A stretch of 64,000 nt of DNA from Acidobacteriota bacterium (GTDB taxonomy: Bacteria; Acidobacteriota; Blastocatellia; Pyrinomonadales; Pyrinomonadaceae). Shown here piece after piece: positions 26,526-35,107 of the stretch. Each line of letters opens with the position of its first letter. Positions within the stretch are counted from its first letter, which is position 1. The position numbers and the translations under genes were made by a program. The DNA lies in contig JAHBSL010000008.1 in assembly GCA_019639135.1 (NCBI GenBank), positions 1 through 64,000 on the forward strand, read 5' to 3'. The notes beneath the pieces were generated by a model that did no database searches, was not told where the DNA came from, and saw only the letters and a program-made list of their open reading frames with translations.

Positions 26526-26581
26526 GTTCGTTTGGTTTGTCGATTTCTTCGATCGTGGGTCGGAACGCTCGACGGCCGAAA

Positions 26582-27829
26582 TCAGAGTTCGAGGGCTGAT
26601 AGCCGGTCCTCGTCGAGGAGTTTTCTGGACTGAACGGTGGTCGCACGCAGGACATCGTTGAGGGCGTCCCGCATCTCTTCCGGGGAGCGCTGCTTGGCTT
26701 CACGGCCGGCGGCGTCCTGCAAGTTGGCGAGCACGTCTTCGAGAGAGTCATCACCCGTGAAGTTCATGAGGCTGTACCATTCGCACATCTGGCGAGCCCG
26801 TTTCGCGAGGCTGCCGGGAACGAACTTCGCGTCCTTCAGCCGCACGGACATCTCCTGCGCCGCTTCGCATATCCTCGCGGTGATCTGGGCCAGCCCTTCC
26901 TTGATCGGCGAGACCGCCTCCTCCGCCTCGCGGCGGGCCGCCTCGATCTTCATATCGCGTATGCGTTCCTTGACCTCTCGCTCGCGACGCTGGTCTTCCT
27001 CAAAGCCGGCCACTTTCAGCCGCTCGATATTGCTCCTCGTCTCCGCCTCGATCTGGACGGCACGGGTCTCCGTTTCCGCCCGCGTTGCCTCGAGTCTTAG
27101 TTCGCGCGTCAACTTCTGTTCGGCGGCCACTTCCGAACCGAGTATTACCACCTTGGGCCTCGTCTCGATCGTCAGACCGTCCCTGATCATCGCCGGAGTC
27201 GGCACCATCCCGATCGCCTGGGCCGCGACCGCGTTGATGAACTCGGCCCGGTCGAAAGGCTCGCTCGTCGTCGCCTGGAACCGGTCCGCCGAGTCTTCCG
27301 CGAGTTTGTAGAAACTACCTCGCAGGACGGTCAGGATGTCGTCGTAATTCTCAATCGTTTCCGCTTTCGCAGCCGCAAGCGTTTCGTTCGCTTTCAGATA
27401 TTCCGTCTCGAACTGCTCGAACGCACCCCAAGGGATCCACTTGTACTCGCTTGTCCCCCAGACCGTTTCGCAGAGCGTAAACCGGAAACCATATCGGTTG
27501 AGCGCGTTGTGTGCCTGGGCTGCCCCACGCATCAACTTGTTTCGATAGACATCGGGGAGCAACCCGGCGCGTGGCGGGCTGACCCGCACGGCCGCATCTT
27601 CCGGCAGCTTTACGCCAAGCGCCTTCCACTCCAACTGCCGGACAAGACAGCCGAATCCGCGGCAGTCGATGTTCATGAAGATCCCGTCGCTCTCAAGTCT
27701 CGAAAGATCGAACGGCAGCGATTCAACCTCGTCGATGCCGATCCCAAGCCGGACGGCTGCTCTCTCCTTTCGTGTGGAAAGGCGGTCGATAGCATTCCTC
27801 GCTATCGCTGACGCTGGTGAATCAGGCAT
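26582..27829 (-). CDS. Coiled-coil protein, unknown function
   Basis: 415 residues from the ATG at 27829 (a longer open frame reaches 28012, but its first 61 codons overlap a better small frame). Residues about 1-180 hold a globular domain with VRVSPPRAGLLPDVYRNKLM and FRFTLCETVWGTSEYKWIPW; residues about 240-315 are a long Glu/Arg-rich coiled coil (LEATRAETETRAVQIEAETR). The C-terminal third contains RARQMCEWYSLMNFTGDDSL. It may be a scaffold or adaptor for the neighbouring ATPase; I do not recognise a named family. Confidence 0.7.
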   Translation of the reverse strand: MPDSPASAIARNAIDRLSTRKERAAVRLGIGIDEVESLPFDLSRLESDGIFMNIDCRGFGCLVRQLEWKALGVKLPEDAAVRVSPPRAGLLPDVYRNKLMRGAAQAHNALNRYGFRFTLCETVWGTSEYKWIPWGAFEQFETEYLKANETLAAAKAETIENYDDILTVLRGSFYKLAEDSADRFQATTSEPFDRAEFINAVAAQAIGMVPTPAMIRDGLTIETRPKVVILGSEVAAEQKLTRELRLEATRAETETRAVQIEAETRSNIERLKVAGFEEDQRREREVKERIRDMKIEAARREAEEAVSPIKEGLAQITARICEAAQEMSVRLKDAKFVPGSLAKRARQMCEWYSLMNFTGDDSLEDVLANLQDAAGREAKQRSPEEMRDALNDVLRATTVQSRKLLDEDRLSALEL

Positions 27830-27863
27830 TTCGGCGCCGGTTTGTTTCCCCCGCCCGCAGTCC

Positions 27864-28028
27864 TCAGGGGCGCGTTGGTGATCGGATCGCTCTCCCGATA
27901 TTTCTTGTGAGCCACATCCGAATATGTTCCGCAGAACCGACGACGCGAGCGAGTTCGTCGGCGGAATGGACGGATGCCCACTCGCCTGAACTGTTGATTG
28001 CTGACTTTCCATGTGCCTCTTCCGTCAA
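27864..28028 (-). CDS. Small coupled ORF, unknown
   Basis: 54 residues starting at TTG 28028, whose bases overlap the stop of the DUF2958 gene as TTGA. The product contains an amphipathic helix SADELARVVGSAEHIRMWLTR and a basic end. The coupling favours real translation, but no family is recognised and the competing frame of the next gene overlaps the region. Confidence 0.4.
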   Translation of the reverse strand: MTEEAHGKSAINSSGEWASVHSADELARVVGSAEHIRMWLTRNIGRAIRSPTRP

Positions 28029-28354
28029 CCGCTTGTTCTCGATCTTCCGGAGTAGAGCTCGAGGCAGTGTTGCAACGGTGCTGGCTCGAAATCTTCAACG
28101 CGTTCGATCTTGAACCCGTCGATATCCACGCCTTCGAGTTCGCTTAAAGTAAAATGGCCCAGTTCGGCCTCAAGGCCTTCCACATAGCCGAAAAAAGTCA
28201 CATCGTTCCCGTTCGGCTCCCCTTCCGTCACGAACCATTTCCAATCGCTCAATGGAAAGAAGAAGATCGCGTGAACGATCGGGTCCCCCGACCTCTCCTG
28301 GGCACGCAGTTTTGGTAGAGCTCTACTAAGCTCTTCGGTGAGAAGCCTCCACAT
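28025..28354 (-). CDS. DUF2958 protein
   Basis: 109 residues. The start RLLTEELSRALPKLRAQER and the middle DWKWFVTEGEPNGNDVTFFGYVEGLEAELGHFTLSELE match DUF2958, found on plasmids and in integrated elements beside PRTRC-type genes. No enzymatic motif is visible. The gene starts four bases after the JAMM-E1 gene ends, so it is in the same operon. Role unknown. Confidence 0.8.
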   Translation of the reverse strand: MWRLLTEELSRALPKLRAQERSGDPIVHAIFFFPLSDWKWFVTEGEPNGNDVTFFGYVEGLEAELGHFTLSELEGVDIDGFKIERVEDFEPAPLQHCLELYSGRSRTSG

Positions 28355-28357
28355 AAC

Positions 28358-29872
28358 TTATCGCTTCCTTCGGGTCGCTGATTCGATCTGATCCGGAGTG
28401 CAGTAGAGTGAACGGCTCGTCCCCGTCTCGAGATCGAAGTAAGTCGCGAAGCGCCGGAGATTTCGTGTGAGGAACATTGCCGAGAGCATCTCGCCGATCT
28501 CGACCGCGACCCGCTGATTCACGTTCAGGCTCTGCTCGCCGAGTCGAACGCGGTCCGGGCACGAGACTTGGGTGATCGGCCTAGTCGCTTTTTCCAAATC
28601 CGTCAGCAGCTCCGGATGAACTAATGACGGAGCGGGCAGGGATCGGCAGATGCTGGAACCAACGAAAAGCTTCGCGGCTTTTATCGGCTTCGCGTTCGAG
28701 CCGATAAGTACCTGCCCAGAGAATCTCCCGTTACCGCCGTCGATCCACCAGATGTTCGCCGCGTCGTCCGATCTATAGCCCTGATGCTTTTCGACGGCCA
28801 GGTGCATCTCGCGCCTCGCGAGGTGGTTGTCCACGCAACCGACGATCACCGTGAGGTTGCGGTAGTCGCCCGACGATTGCTTCAGATGCGCCTCGGCGTC
28901 GAATCTCTCGTTCGCGTAGCCGCATTCCAGCCCCCACGCGAGCGCGATGCGAGTCGCTAGGGTCTGGGCCTTGAAACTCCCTATCTCCGCCGCGCAGAAA
29001 TTGCTTCGGGGGATATTTCCGGCCTCGACCACATCCGGATCGATGATGAGCATTTTGGCTGCCTTTCCCGACTCTTTCAACTCGTACAGGAACCGGGCGG
29101 TGGCGAGTGCCGCGAACGATCCCGTCCCGCCCGCACCGACCTGTATGATCCGGAGTTTGTTATGTTCCTTGGGCACGACGCCCGCGTTCGCGAAGCTGAG
29201 ATCTATCTCGTTCACGACAACGTCTCCCACAAGCGCGTCGATCTCGTTGAGGTCGAGGATACCGCCCGGCATCTCGCCGACCCATGCGGCGGGGATCGGG
29301 ACGAGATGTTCGTAGACGCCGCAGCGGAACCGTATCTTCGGCTTATCGTGGACATCGATGAGGATCGCGAAGATGCGGAACTTTCCGAGTTCGTCCCGGT
29401 CGTCTGCTGCGCTGAAGTTCAAAGCCCCGGGCGGGTGGGTGTGCAATTCGATGCAGCACTCCGCATACTCGGGCAAGCTGTCGTCCGCGATCGTCGATGC
29501 CCAATTGCTGTCGCGGCCCGAAGCCCGCCACCTCCACGCGCCTAGAAGTTTATCCCAATAGATCAGGTAGACTTCTTCCTTGAAACGCGACGAAGTATGC
29601 GTTTTCTGACCGTGCTGCAAGATCTCGCTCCACAACGACGCGGGTATCTTCGACCTTGTTGTCCACGAGATTCCCACTGTTTGGTTCGTGAGTCCGACGA
29701 TCTTCCGGATGCAGACCGGTAACGACACGGCGAACTCCCGGCGTTTAGCCCGAACGAACAAACCGTTTCCGGCCAGAAGGTACTCGTACAACGCGGCTTC
29801 GATCGGGCCGTTTTCAGACGCAGCGATGCGATGCCCCACAAGTTTTGGTGGAACGAAGAGGTTCGATGACAT
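28358..29872 (-). CDS. JAMM/JAB peptidase fused to ThiF/E1 domain
   Basis: 504 residues in two parts. Residues about 1-200 carry a complete JAMM motif: E100 or a nearby glutamate, then H144-T-H146, seven residues, S154-x2-D157 (HTHPPGALNFSAAD). Residues about 238-480 form the ThiF/E1 adenylation domain: Gly-rich loop QVGAGGTG (245-251), acidic IIDPDVVEAGNIPRSNF and a probable thioester cysteine C438 in VSCPDRV. PRTRC systems encode these two functions as separate proteins (A and ThiF); here they are one chain. It probably activates, and may also trim or remove, a small ubiquitin-like protein. It lies 12 bases after the E2-like gene. Confidence 0.85.
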   Translation of the reverse strand: MSSNLFVPPKLVGHRIAASENGPIEAALYEYLLAGNGLFVRAKRREFAVSLPVCIRKIVGLTNQTVGISWTTRSKIPASLWSEILQHGQKTHTSSRFKEEVYLIYWDKLLGAWRWRASGRDSNWASTIADDSLPEYAECCIELHTHPPGALNFSAADDRDELGKFRIFAILIDVHDKPKIRFRCGVYEHLVPIPAAWVGEMPGGILDLNEIDALVGDVVVNEIDLSFANAGVVPKEHNKLRIIQVGAGGTGSFAALATARFLYELKESGKAAKMLIIDPDVVEAGNIPRSNFCAAEIGSFKAQTLATRIALAWGLECGYANERFDAEAHLKQSSGDYRNLTVIVGCVDNHLARREMHLAVEKHQGYRSDDAANIWWIDGGNGRFSGQVLIGSNAKPIKAAKLFVGSSICRSLPAPSLVHPELLTDLEKATRPITQVSCPDRVRLGEQSLNVNQRVAVEIGEMLSAMFLTRNLRRFATYFDLETGTSRSLYCTPDQIESATRRKR

Positions 29873-29884
29873 AAAAAATCGGTG

Positions 29885-30562
29885 CTATAACCGACTGTCG
29901 TATCGGGCACGTTCGACTACGCCTTCCCACGCGTCCTCGACGGTGCTCGACGACATGATCAATTGCGGCGTTGGGAACTTCTTCACTTTGTCAGCGGCCA
30001 GCCTCGCGAACAAGTCACGAACGTCGTCCTCCGTTTGGCACCGCCCCGCGGAATGGTCGCCGTTGAACGGCGCGTCGAAAATGAGCTTCCAGACCGCGGT
30101 CAGCGCGGACGGGTGGGTCTCCGGCACCTCGTTTTTTCCGAAGCAGATCTTCCCTGAGCCGATGTTCGGCAACGGAGCGACGGCGAGTCGTGTGCTCCGG
30201 GTCACCTTTGAAGTTCCAGCTGCCCAAAGATAGTAGTCTTTCCCCTTCCCGAGGAGGATCAAGGTCGGGAGCGGCAGGGTCAGCGCCTTGACACGGTCGT
30301 TCGGAAACGCCACCGTGATCGTTCGCGAGCCTGCTGGAAGAAACGAGAGAATCGCGTTTCCGTCCGTCGCTTCGCGATACCTTAATATTCGCCGATCTAT
30401 CCACCCGGTATCGGTCTGAAGATCGCGAAACGCCCTCGTCACCTGCACGCTGGACAACGCCTTCAGCCCGTGTCCGGTCTCACGGAACGCCTCGAATAAG
30501 TACTGGCCGGGGAGGAAGTAGAGGGCGGCTTCCGCATCCGGCGGGACTTTGTGATTTCGCAT
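29885..30562 (-). CDS. PRTRC protein B-like (E2-fold) protein
   Basis: 225 residues resembling PRTRC system protein B. The pattern DYYLWA...TRLAVAPLPNIGSGKICFGKN matches the E2-like fold region, with C140 in the KICFG strand-turn as the candidate active cysteine; WKLIFDAPFNGDHSAGRC continues as in that family. It is predicted to accept a ubiquitin-like protein from the E1 domain. It starts 13 bases after ERF and ends 12 bases before the JAMM-E1 gene, all on one strand. Function is by homology and neighbourhood. Confidence 0.7.
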   Translation of the reverse strand: MRNHKVPPDAEAALYFLPGQYLFEAFRETGHGLKALSSVQVTRAFRDLQTDTGWIDRRILRYREATDGNAILSFLPAGSRTITVAFPNDRVKALTLPLPTLILLGKGKDYYLWAAGTSKVTRSTRLAVAPLPNIGSGKICFGKNEVPETHPSALTAVWKLIFDAPFNGDHSAGRCQTEDDVRDLFARLAADKVKKFPTPQLIMSSSTVEDAWEGVVERARYDSRL

Positions 30563-30574
30563 GAGGCGTGCGGG

Positions 30575-31069
30575 TCAACTGACTTGGACGGACCCGTTCG
30601 CGGGTTGGCCGACGGGACGGCGGTACGAAGGCTGCGGGTTCTTCGCCGTGGGCTGGACATGGCCGTTGCCGCTCTTGAGCGATGCCGCGTTCCCGTCGTC
30701 ATCGTCGTCGGCGACTATCCCGACGATCGCCGCCAAGCCGTAACGCCTGCCGTACGTGATCGCCGAACCGACCCCCTGCGGATCGTTCTTAGCGAGCGGC
30801 ATGCAAAGCTCGCTCTGGACCCACTGACCCGATTCATGCGCGAGGATGGTCTCGACGATGACCGTGTTGTTCGCCCCGATGCTGTTCCCCTGGATCACGG
30901 TGAGCCCGTGTTTCGCCAGGAGTTCGCGGCAGCTGTTCCATACCGAGGTGAGATCGGCGTATGTGGAGTTGAAGAACGGGTTGGTGGAGTCGCGCTTCGC
31001 CGGTGCCAGATTCGCCTGCACCAAGGCTAGGGATTTCGCGAGATTGGCGATGCTTTCGCTCTTGTTCAT
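30575..31069 (-). CDS. erf: ERF-family single-strand annealing protein
   Basis: 164 residues from the ATG at 31069, which overlaps the previous gene's stop by four bases. ERF proteins of phages and plasmids anneal complementary single strands. The opening SESIANLAKSLALVQANLAP, NPFFNSTYADLTSVWNSCRELL and YGRRYGLAAIVGIVADDDDDG are the family signature. The 30 C-terminal residues are disordered. A longer open frame to 31453 is rejected because its extra sequence is Arg-rich and antisense to the neighbour. Confidence 0.9.
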   Translation of the reverse strand: MNKSESIANLAKSLALVQANLAPAKRDSTNPFFNSTYADLTSVWNSCRELLAKHGLTVIQGNSIGANNTVIVETILAHESGQWVQSELCMPLAKNDPQGVGSAITYGRRYGLAAIVGIVADDDDDGNAASLKSGNGHVQPTAKNPQPSYRRPVGQPANGSVQVS

Positions 31070-31893
31070 AGATGATTCTCCGATGTGGACGTCGACGGCA
31101 ACACCAAACCCGGATACTTGCCCGTGTTCCAGAAGTCGATCAATGCCCGCAGCATCTTTCCCGGGTCGGCTTCGATCATCTCGTCGAGGACGTTTAGCTT
31201 TTCGAAGACCTCGTTGGCAGCTTCGTACTCGGCGGTGAGCCCCGCGATCGTTTCCCGGTTCCAGTCGTACCAATCGGCCGTTTGGCAGTAGTTGCTGTCG
31301 AGCCACGGATTGCCAGTGGAGTGATCGACCAATCGCAAGAGTTCCCCGAGCAGCGAGCCGTTCTTTCCGTCCCACACGTTCGGATGCGGATCGGCGACTA
31401 TCTCCGGAAAATCGCTTCTCGATAATTTGAATCGATGATTCAGGAAGTCCCACGCTTCATCGGGGACGTAAAAGACCAACGCGGCGGCGTAGCTGACCTT
31501 CAGATTCTCGAAGTAGATTTCCTCGCAGCACAGATCGACGTTCATCGGCGGGATCGCGAACTGCTCGAACTCGTTCTCCGGATCGTCGTAGGCGAACTCC
31601 AGCAACGGGAAACAATTATCGTTTACAAGATTGAACAGTTCGTTCACACGCTCGCTGTACCTCTCGTAGTACCCGCGCCTGTACAGACTTGCCCTGGACC
31701 GCTTCCACTCCCTCGGGAACATCTCCCGATACATCAGGTACTTTCGCTGCTCGGAGATGACGCGTTCGACAAGTTCGAAAGCGGTGACCGCGTTGTGACT
31801 TCGGGCTTTGAAGGTTAGGTACTCGAGCGATCTCGAAAGCCGTTCGCCGAACCCAGGTCCGCTCGAACTTGGTAACTTGAACTGCACACTCAC
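31066..31893 (-). CDS. Unknown protein
   Basis: 275 residues, acidic, rich in aromatic residues (Tyr/Trp/Phe), with no signal peptide or membrane segment. Distinct features are AVTAFELVERVISEQRKYLMYREMF, a DLCCEEIYFENLKVSYAAALVFYV segment, and a CQTADWYDWNRETIAGLT helix. It has no nuclease or ATPase motif. The four-base overlap with ERF (start inside its stop) points to a shared operon; a role in replication or recombination is only a guess. Confidence 0.6.
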   Translation of the reverse strand: MSVQFKLPSSSGPGFGERLSRSLEYLTFKARSHNAVTAFELVERVISEQRKYLMYREMFPREWKRSRASLYRRGYYERYSERVNELFNLVNDNCFPLLEFAYDDPENEFEQFAIPPMNVDLCCEEIYFENLKVSYAAALVFYVPDEAWDFLNHRFKLSRSDFPEIVADPHPNVWDGKNGSLLGELLRLVDHSTGNPWLDSNYCQTADWYDWNRETIAGLTAEYEAANEVFEKLNVLDEMIEADPGKMLRALIDFWNTGKYPGLVLPSTSTSENHL

Positions 31894-31896
31894 TGA

Positions 31897-32139
31897 CTAG
31901 AAACCTATGGGCGTCCGACTCGACGCACTCGGAGGTGACCTTACGAAGGCCGCGATCTGACGCTTGATCGTCTCGATCTCCGCACGAGCGTCGTTCAGGA
32001 CCTCCGCCGCGCGATCTATCTCTTCCGCACTCAGAAGGTCTGCGGCGCCCCTTCGCATGAACTCCTCGGCGAGAAGGATCGCTGGGTTCACTCGCTCCGT
32101 TTCGCGGATCAATCGATCGAGCGGGGTTTCGCGGTTCAT
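31897..32139 (-). CDS. Small unknown protein
   Basis: 80 residues, predicted helical, with an acidic-basic heptad-like pattern DLLSAEEIDRAAEVLNDARA and a Ser/Pro tail. It overlaps the ubiquitin-like gene by four bases (ATGA) and precedes the unknown gene by three bases, so it belongs to the same transcript. No family recognised. Confidence 0.55.
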   Translation of the reverse strand: MNRETPLDRLIRETERVNPAILLAEEFMRRGAADLLSAEEIDRAAEVLNDARAEIETIKRQIAAFVRSPPSASSRTPIGF

Positions 32140-32393
32140 CGAGCTCCTTTATGCTGGGCACGCTTCACGATCGTGACCGTAAGTTTCCCGTCCTTCACCT
32201 CGCGCGTGATGTTCGCGTTCTCGACCGAAGCGAAGTGCGGCTGGAGGACGACCTTCAAGGTCTTGTCCTCTTGTGCCAACGCGGCGTCCAGCTCGAACTC
32301 CTGCCCTTCGATCTTGATCGTCGCCATCGGCTCCGTGACGGGCTCCGCGCTGGCGGCCGCCTCAGGAGCCGGTGTTCCTTTCTTCTGTTCCAT
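32136..32393 (-). CDS. Ubiquitin-like beta-grasp protein, PRTRC C-like
   Basis: 85 residues. A 20-residue Ala/Glu linker is followed by a strand-helix-strand pattern (ATIKIEGQEFELDAALAQED, TLKVVLQPHFASVENANITR, KLTVTIVKR) like the beta-grasp of PRTRC system protein C. The end is AQHKGAR: a glycine (G83) lies two residues from the C-terminus, so cutting after it would expose a glycine for adenylation. This makes it the likely substrate of the JAMM-E1 protein. Fold assignment is from pattern, not from alignment. Confidence 0.6.
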   Translation of the reverse strand: MEQKKGTPAPEAAASAEPVTEPMATIKIEGQEFELDAALAQEDKTLKVVLQPHFASVENANITREVKDGKLTVTIVKRAQHKGAR

Positions 32394-32423
32394 ATTCGAT
32401 TCTCCTGGGATTCTTGCGTAGGT

Positions 32424-33554
32424 TCACGACGCGAACAGCCCCCGCTGGCCTTGATCCGTTTCGGGGGTCGTGGCGGGAGAGGCGGCCGCCGTTGTTGCCG
32501 CTCCGGGCGGAACCGTTGCTGCCTTCACCGGCTTCGCGCCTGAATTAGTTTGTTTCTTGGCGGCGGGCTTTTCCTTCTTCAGCTTGTCGGCCGCTTTCGC
32601 GGGCAGATCGATCCGGTATCGTGCCAAGGCGTCGTTCAACGCGGCGGATACGTGCGGGAGGATCGCCCCGGCGTCGCCCTCGCTGACCGTGACCATCGGC
32701 GCGAAATCGTGGGTTCGTAAGCTGACAACACATTTGCGTGTCCCGGACGCTTCCGGAAGCACTTGGATGACGGCAGTGATGGTGCACGCGTCGAGGTTGT
32801 ACGGCTCTTTTTCGGCCAGAACGATCGACGGGATCGACTCCGGCTCAACGGGTTCTGTCAGGTCGGGACGGGCTTCTTCGTCAGGGACATCGTTTGAGCC
32901 GCCTCGTTCGACGGCTTCGGAACGGTCCGCCGCCGTTTCGATGGCGCCAACTTCGGAGACTGCCCCTGTCTCCGGTTGCACTGCGAGGGTGCCGATCTCT
33001 CCGGATGGGTGATCGTCATCCGGGGCGGCAGTTTCATTATCGAGCCTGTCCACGATCGCCTCGATATCCGCTTCGCATTCCGGCAAGCACTCGTCGGCGT
33101 AGGATGGTCGCTTGTTCTCGGCATCGTCACCGGAAAGAACTCCCAGGTACTCATCCCTTGCCTCGTTAGGTGGCGACTGCTCCGGCCTCGCCTGCGTTAT
33201 CGCAGGCGTTTGTGTTGAAACGGGCTCGGTCTTCGGAACCGGAACAAATGCACTACTATCCGGCGTAGCGACGACCGACTTGGTCTGGGTACCTCTTTCC
33301 TTTTCGATCTCGCGAAGTCGTTCGAGGAATTTGCTAAGAAATAGGTTCCGGATGTTTGCTTCCTCGTGGGACCTGCACATGTACTCCGCCCCCTTCCACA
33401 TCTCGAGTCCTAATTGATGATTGGTCTGCCCGCCGTTCTGGAAGCCTTCCGCGCGACTCACCTCGGTCGCGAGTTCGCGGGCGGTGTAGATGAGCTGATC
33501 GATCTTTTCGCGATTGTCGAGCGTGACGAACGAGCCGCTGTTCAGAATGTCCAT
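32424..33554 (-). CDS. Unknown protein with central low-complexity region
   Basis: 376 residues from the ATG at 33554, preceded by GGAGAGG at good spacing. Residues 1-90 are helical (ILNSGSFVTLDNREKIDQLI, then LATEVSRAEGFQNGGQ). Residues about 95-260 are low complexity and Pro/Glu/Thr-rich. Residues about 260-335 form a compact domain (LDACTITAVIQVLPEASG, THDFAPMVTVSEGDAGAILP) and the end is Lys/Ala-rich and probably nucleic-acid binding. No family recognised. It is the first gene of the block that ends in the ubiquitin-like set. Confidence 0.6.
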   Translation of the reverse strand: MDILNSGSFVTLDNREKIDQLIYTARELATEVSRAEGFQNGGQTNHQLGLEMWKGAEYMCRSHEEANIRNLFLSKFLERLREIEKERGTQTKSVVATPDSSAFVPVPKTEPVSTQTPAITQARPEQSPPNEARDEYLGVLSGDDAENKRPSYADECLPECEADIEAIVDRLDNETAAPDDDHPSGEIGTLAVQPETGAVSEVGAIETAADRSEAVERGGSNDVPDEEARPDLTEPVEPESIPSIVLAEKEPYNLDACTITAVIQVLPEASGTRKCVVSLRTHDFAPMVTVSEGDAGAILPHVSAALNDALARYRIDLPAKAADKLKKEKPAAKKQTNSGAKPVKAATVPPGAATTAAASPATTPETDQGQRGLFAS

Positions 33555-33824
33555 GCTTTCCTCTCCTTCCACGCCGCTGTCTTCCGCTCATTTCTTCCGC
33601 TATCTCCGCACGGAAGGCGAGGGAAAACGGGTGTCTGCTGAGGGTGGGAGCCCGGATCGGGCACATTGCTCAAATGGGAGTTGAAAGGAGGGAACTACGA
33701 CTCGCGTTTTCGAGCGACACTTCTTCGAGTTCGAATCCGATCGAGGAACGGCTTAGTGTTAGATCGCCAGAGATGAAACTGAGCTGAGAGCTTAGCGACG
33801 GATTTCAGAAGAATATCCAGCAGC

Positions 33825-34913
<1,089 letters not shown>

Positions 34914-35107
34914 AAGGCGGATTTTCTGATGGAGTCGACGAGAGGTTCATTCGAGCAAACCGTTCTCCCCGCGGACCTTCCGTGCCGGATGCGTCTGGAT
35001 CACCTGTCGCTATTCAACCTACATAACTAAAAACCCGCATAAGACCCGGAAGTTACTTTTTAAAGACCAATTTTTTAAGAACATGGTTGTTTGACCACTT
35101 TCAATTG

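Noticed and set aside
33590..33690. Sigma-54-like promoter around GGGCACATTGC
   Set aside because: The GG and GC elements are not separated by the required 10 bases.
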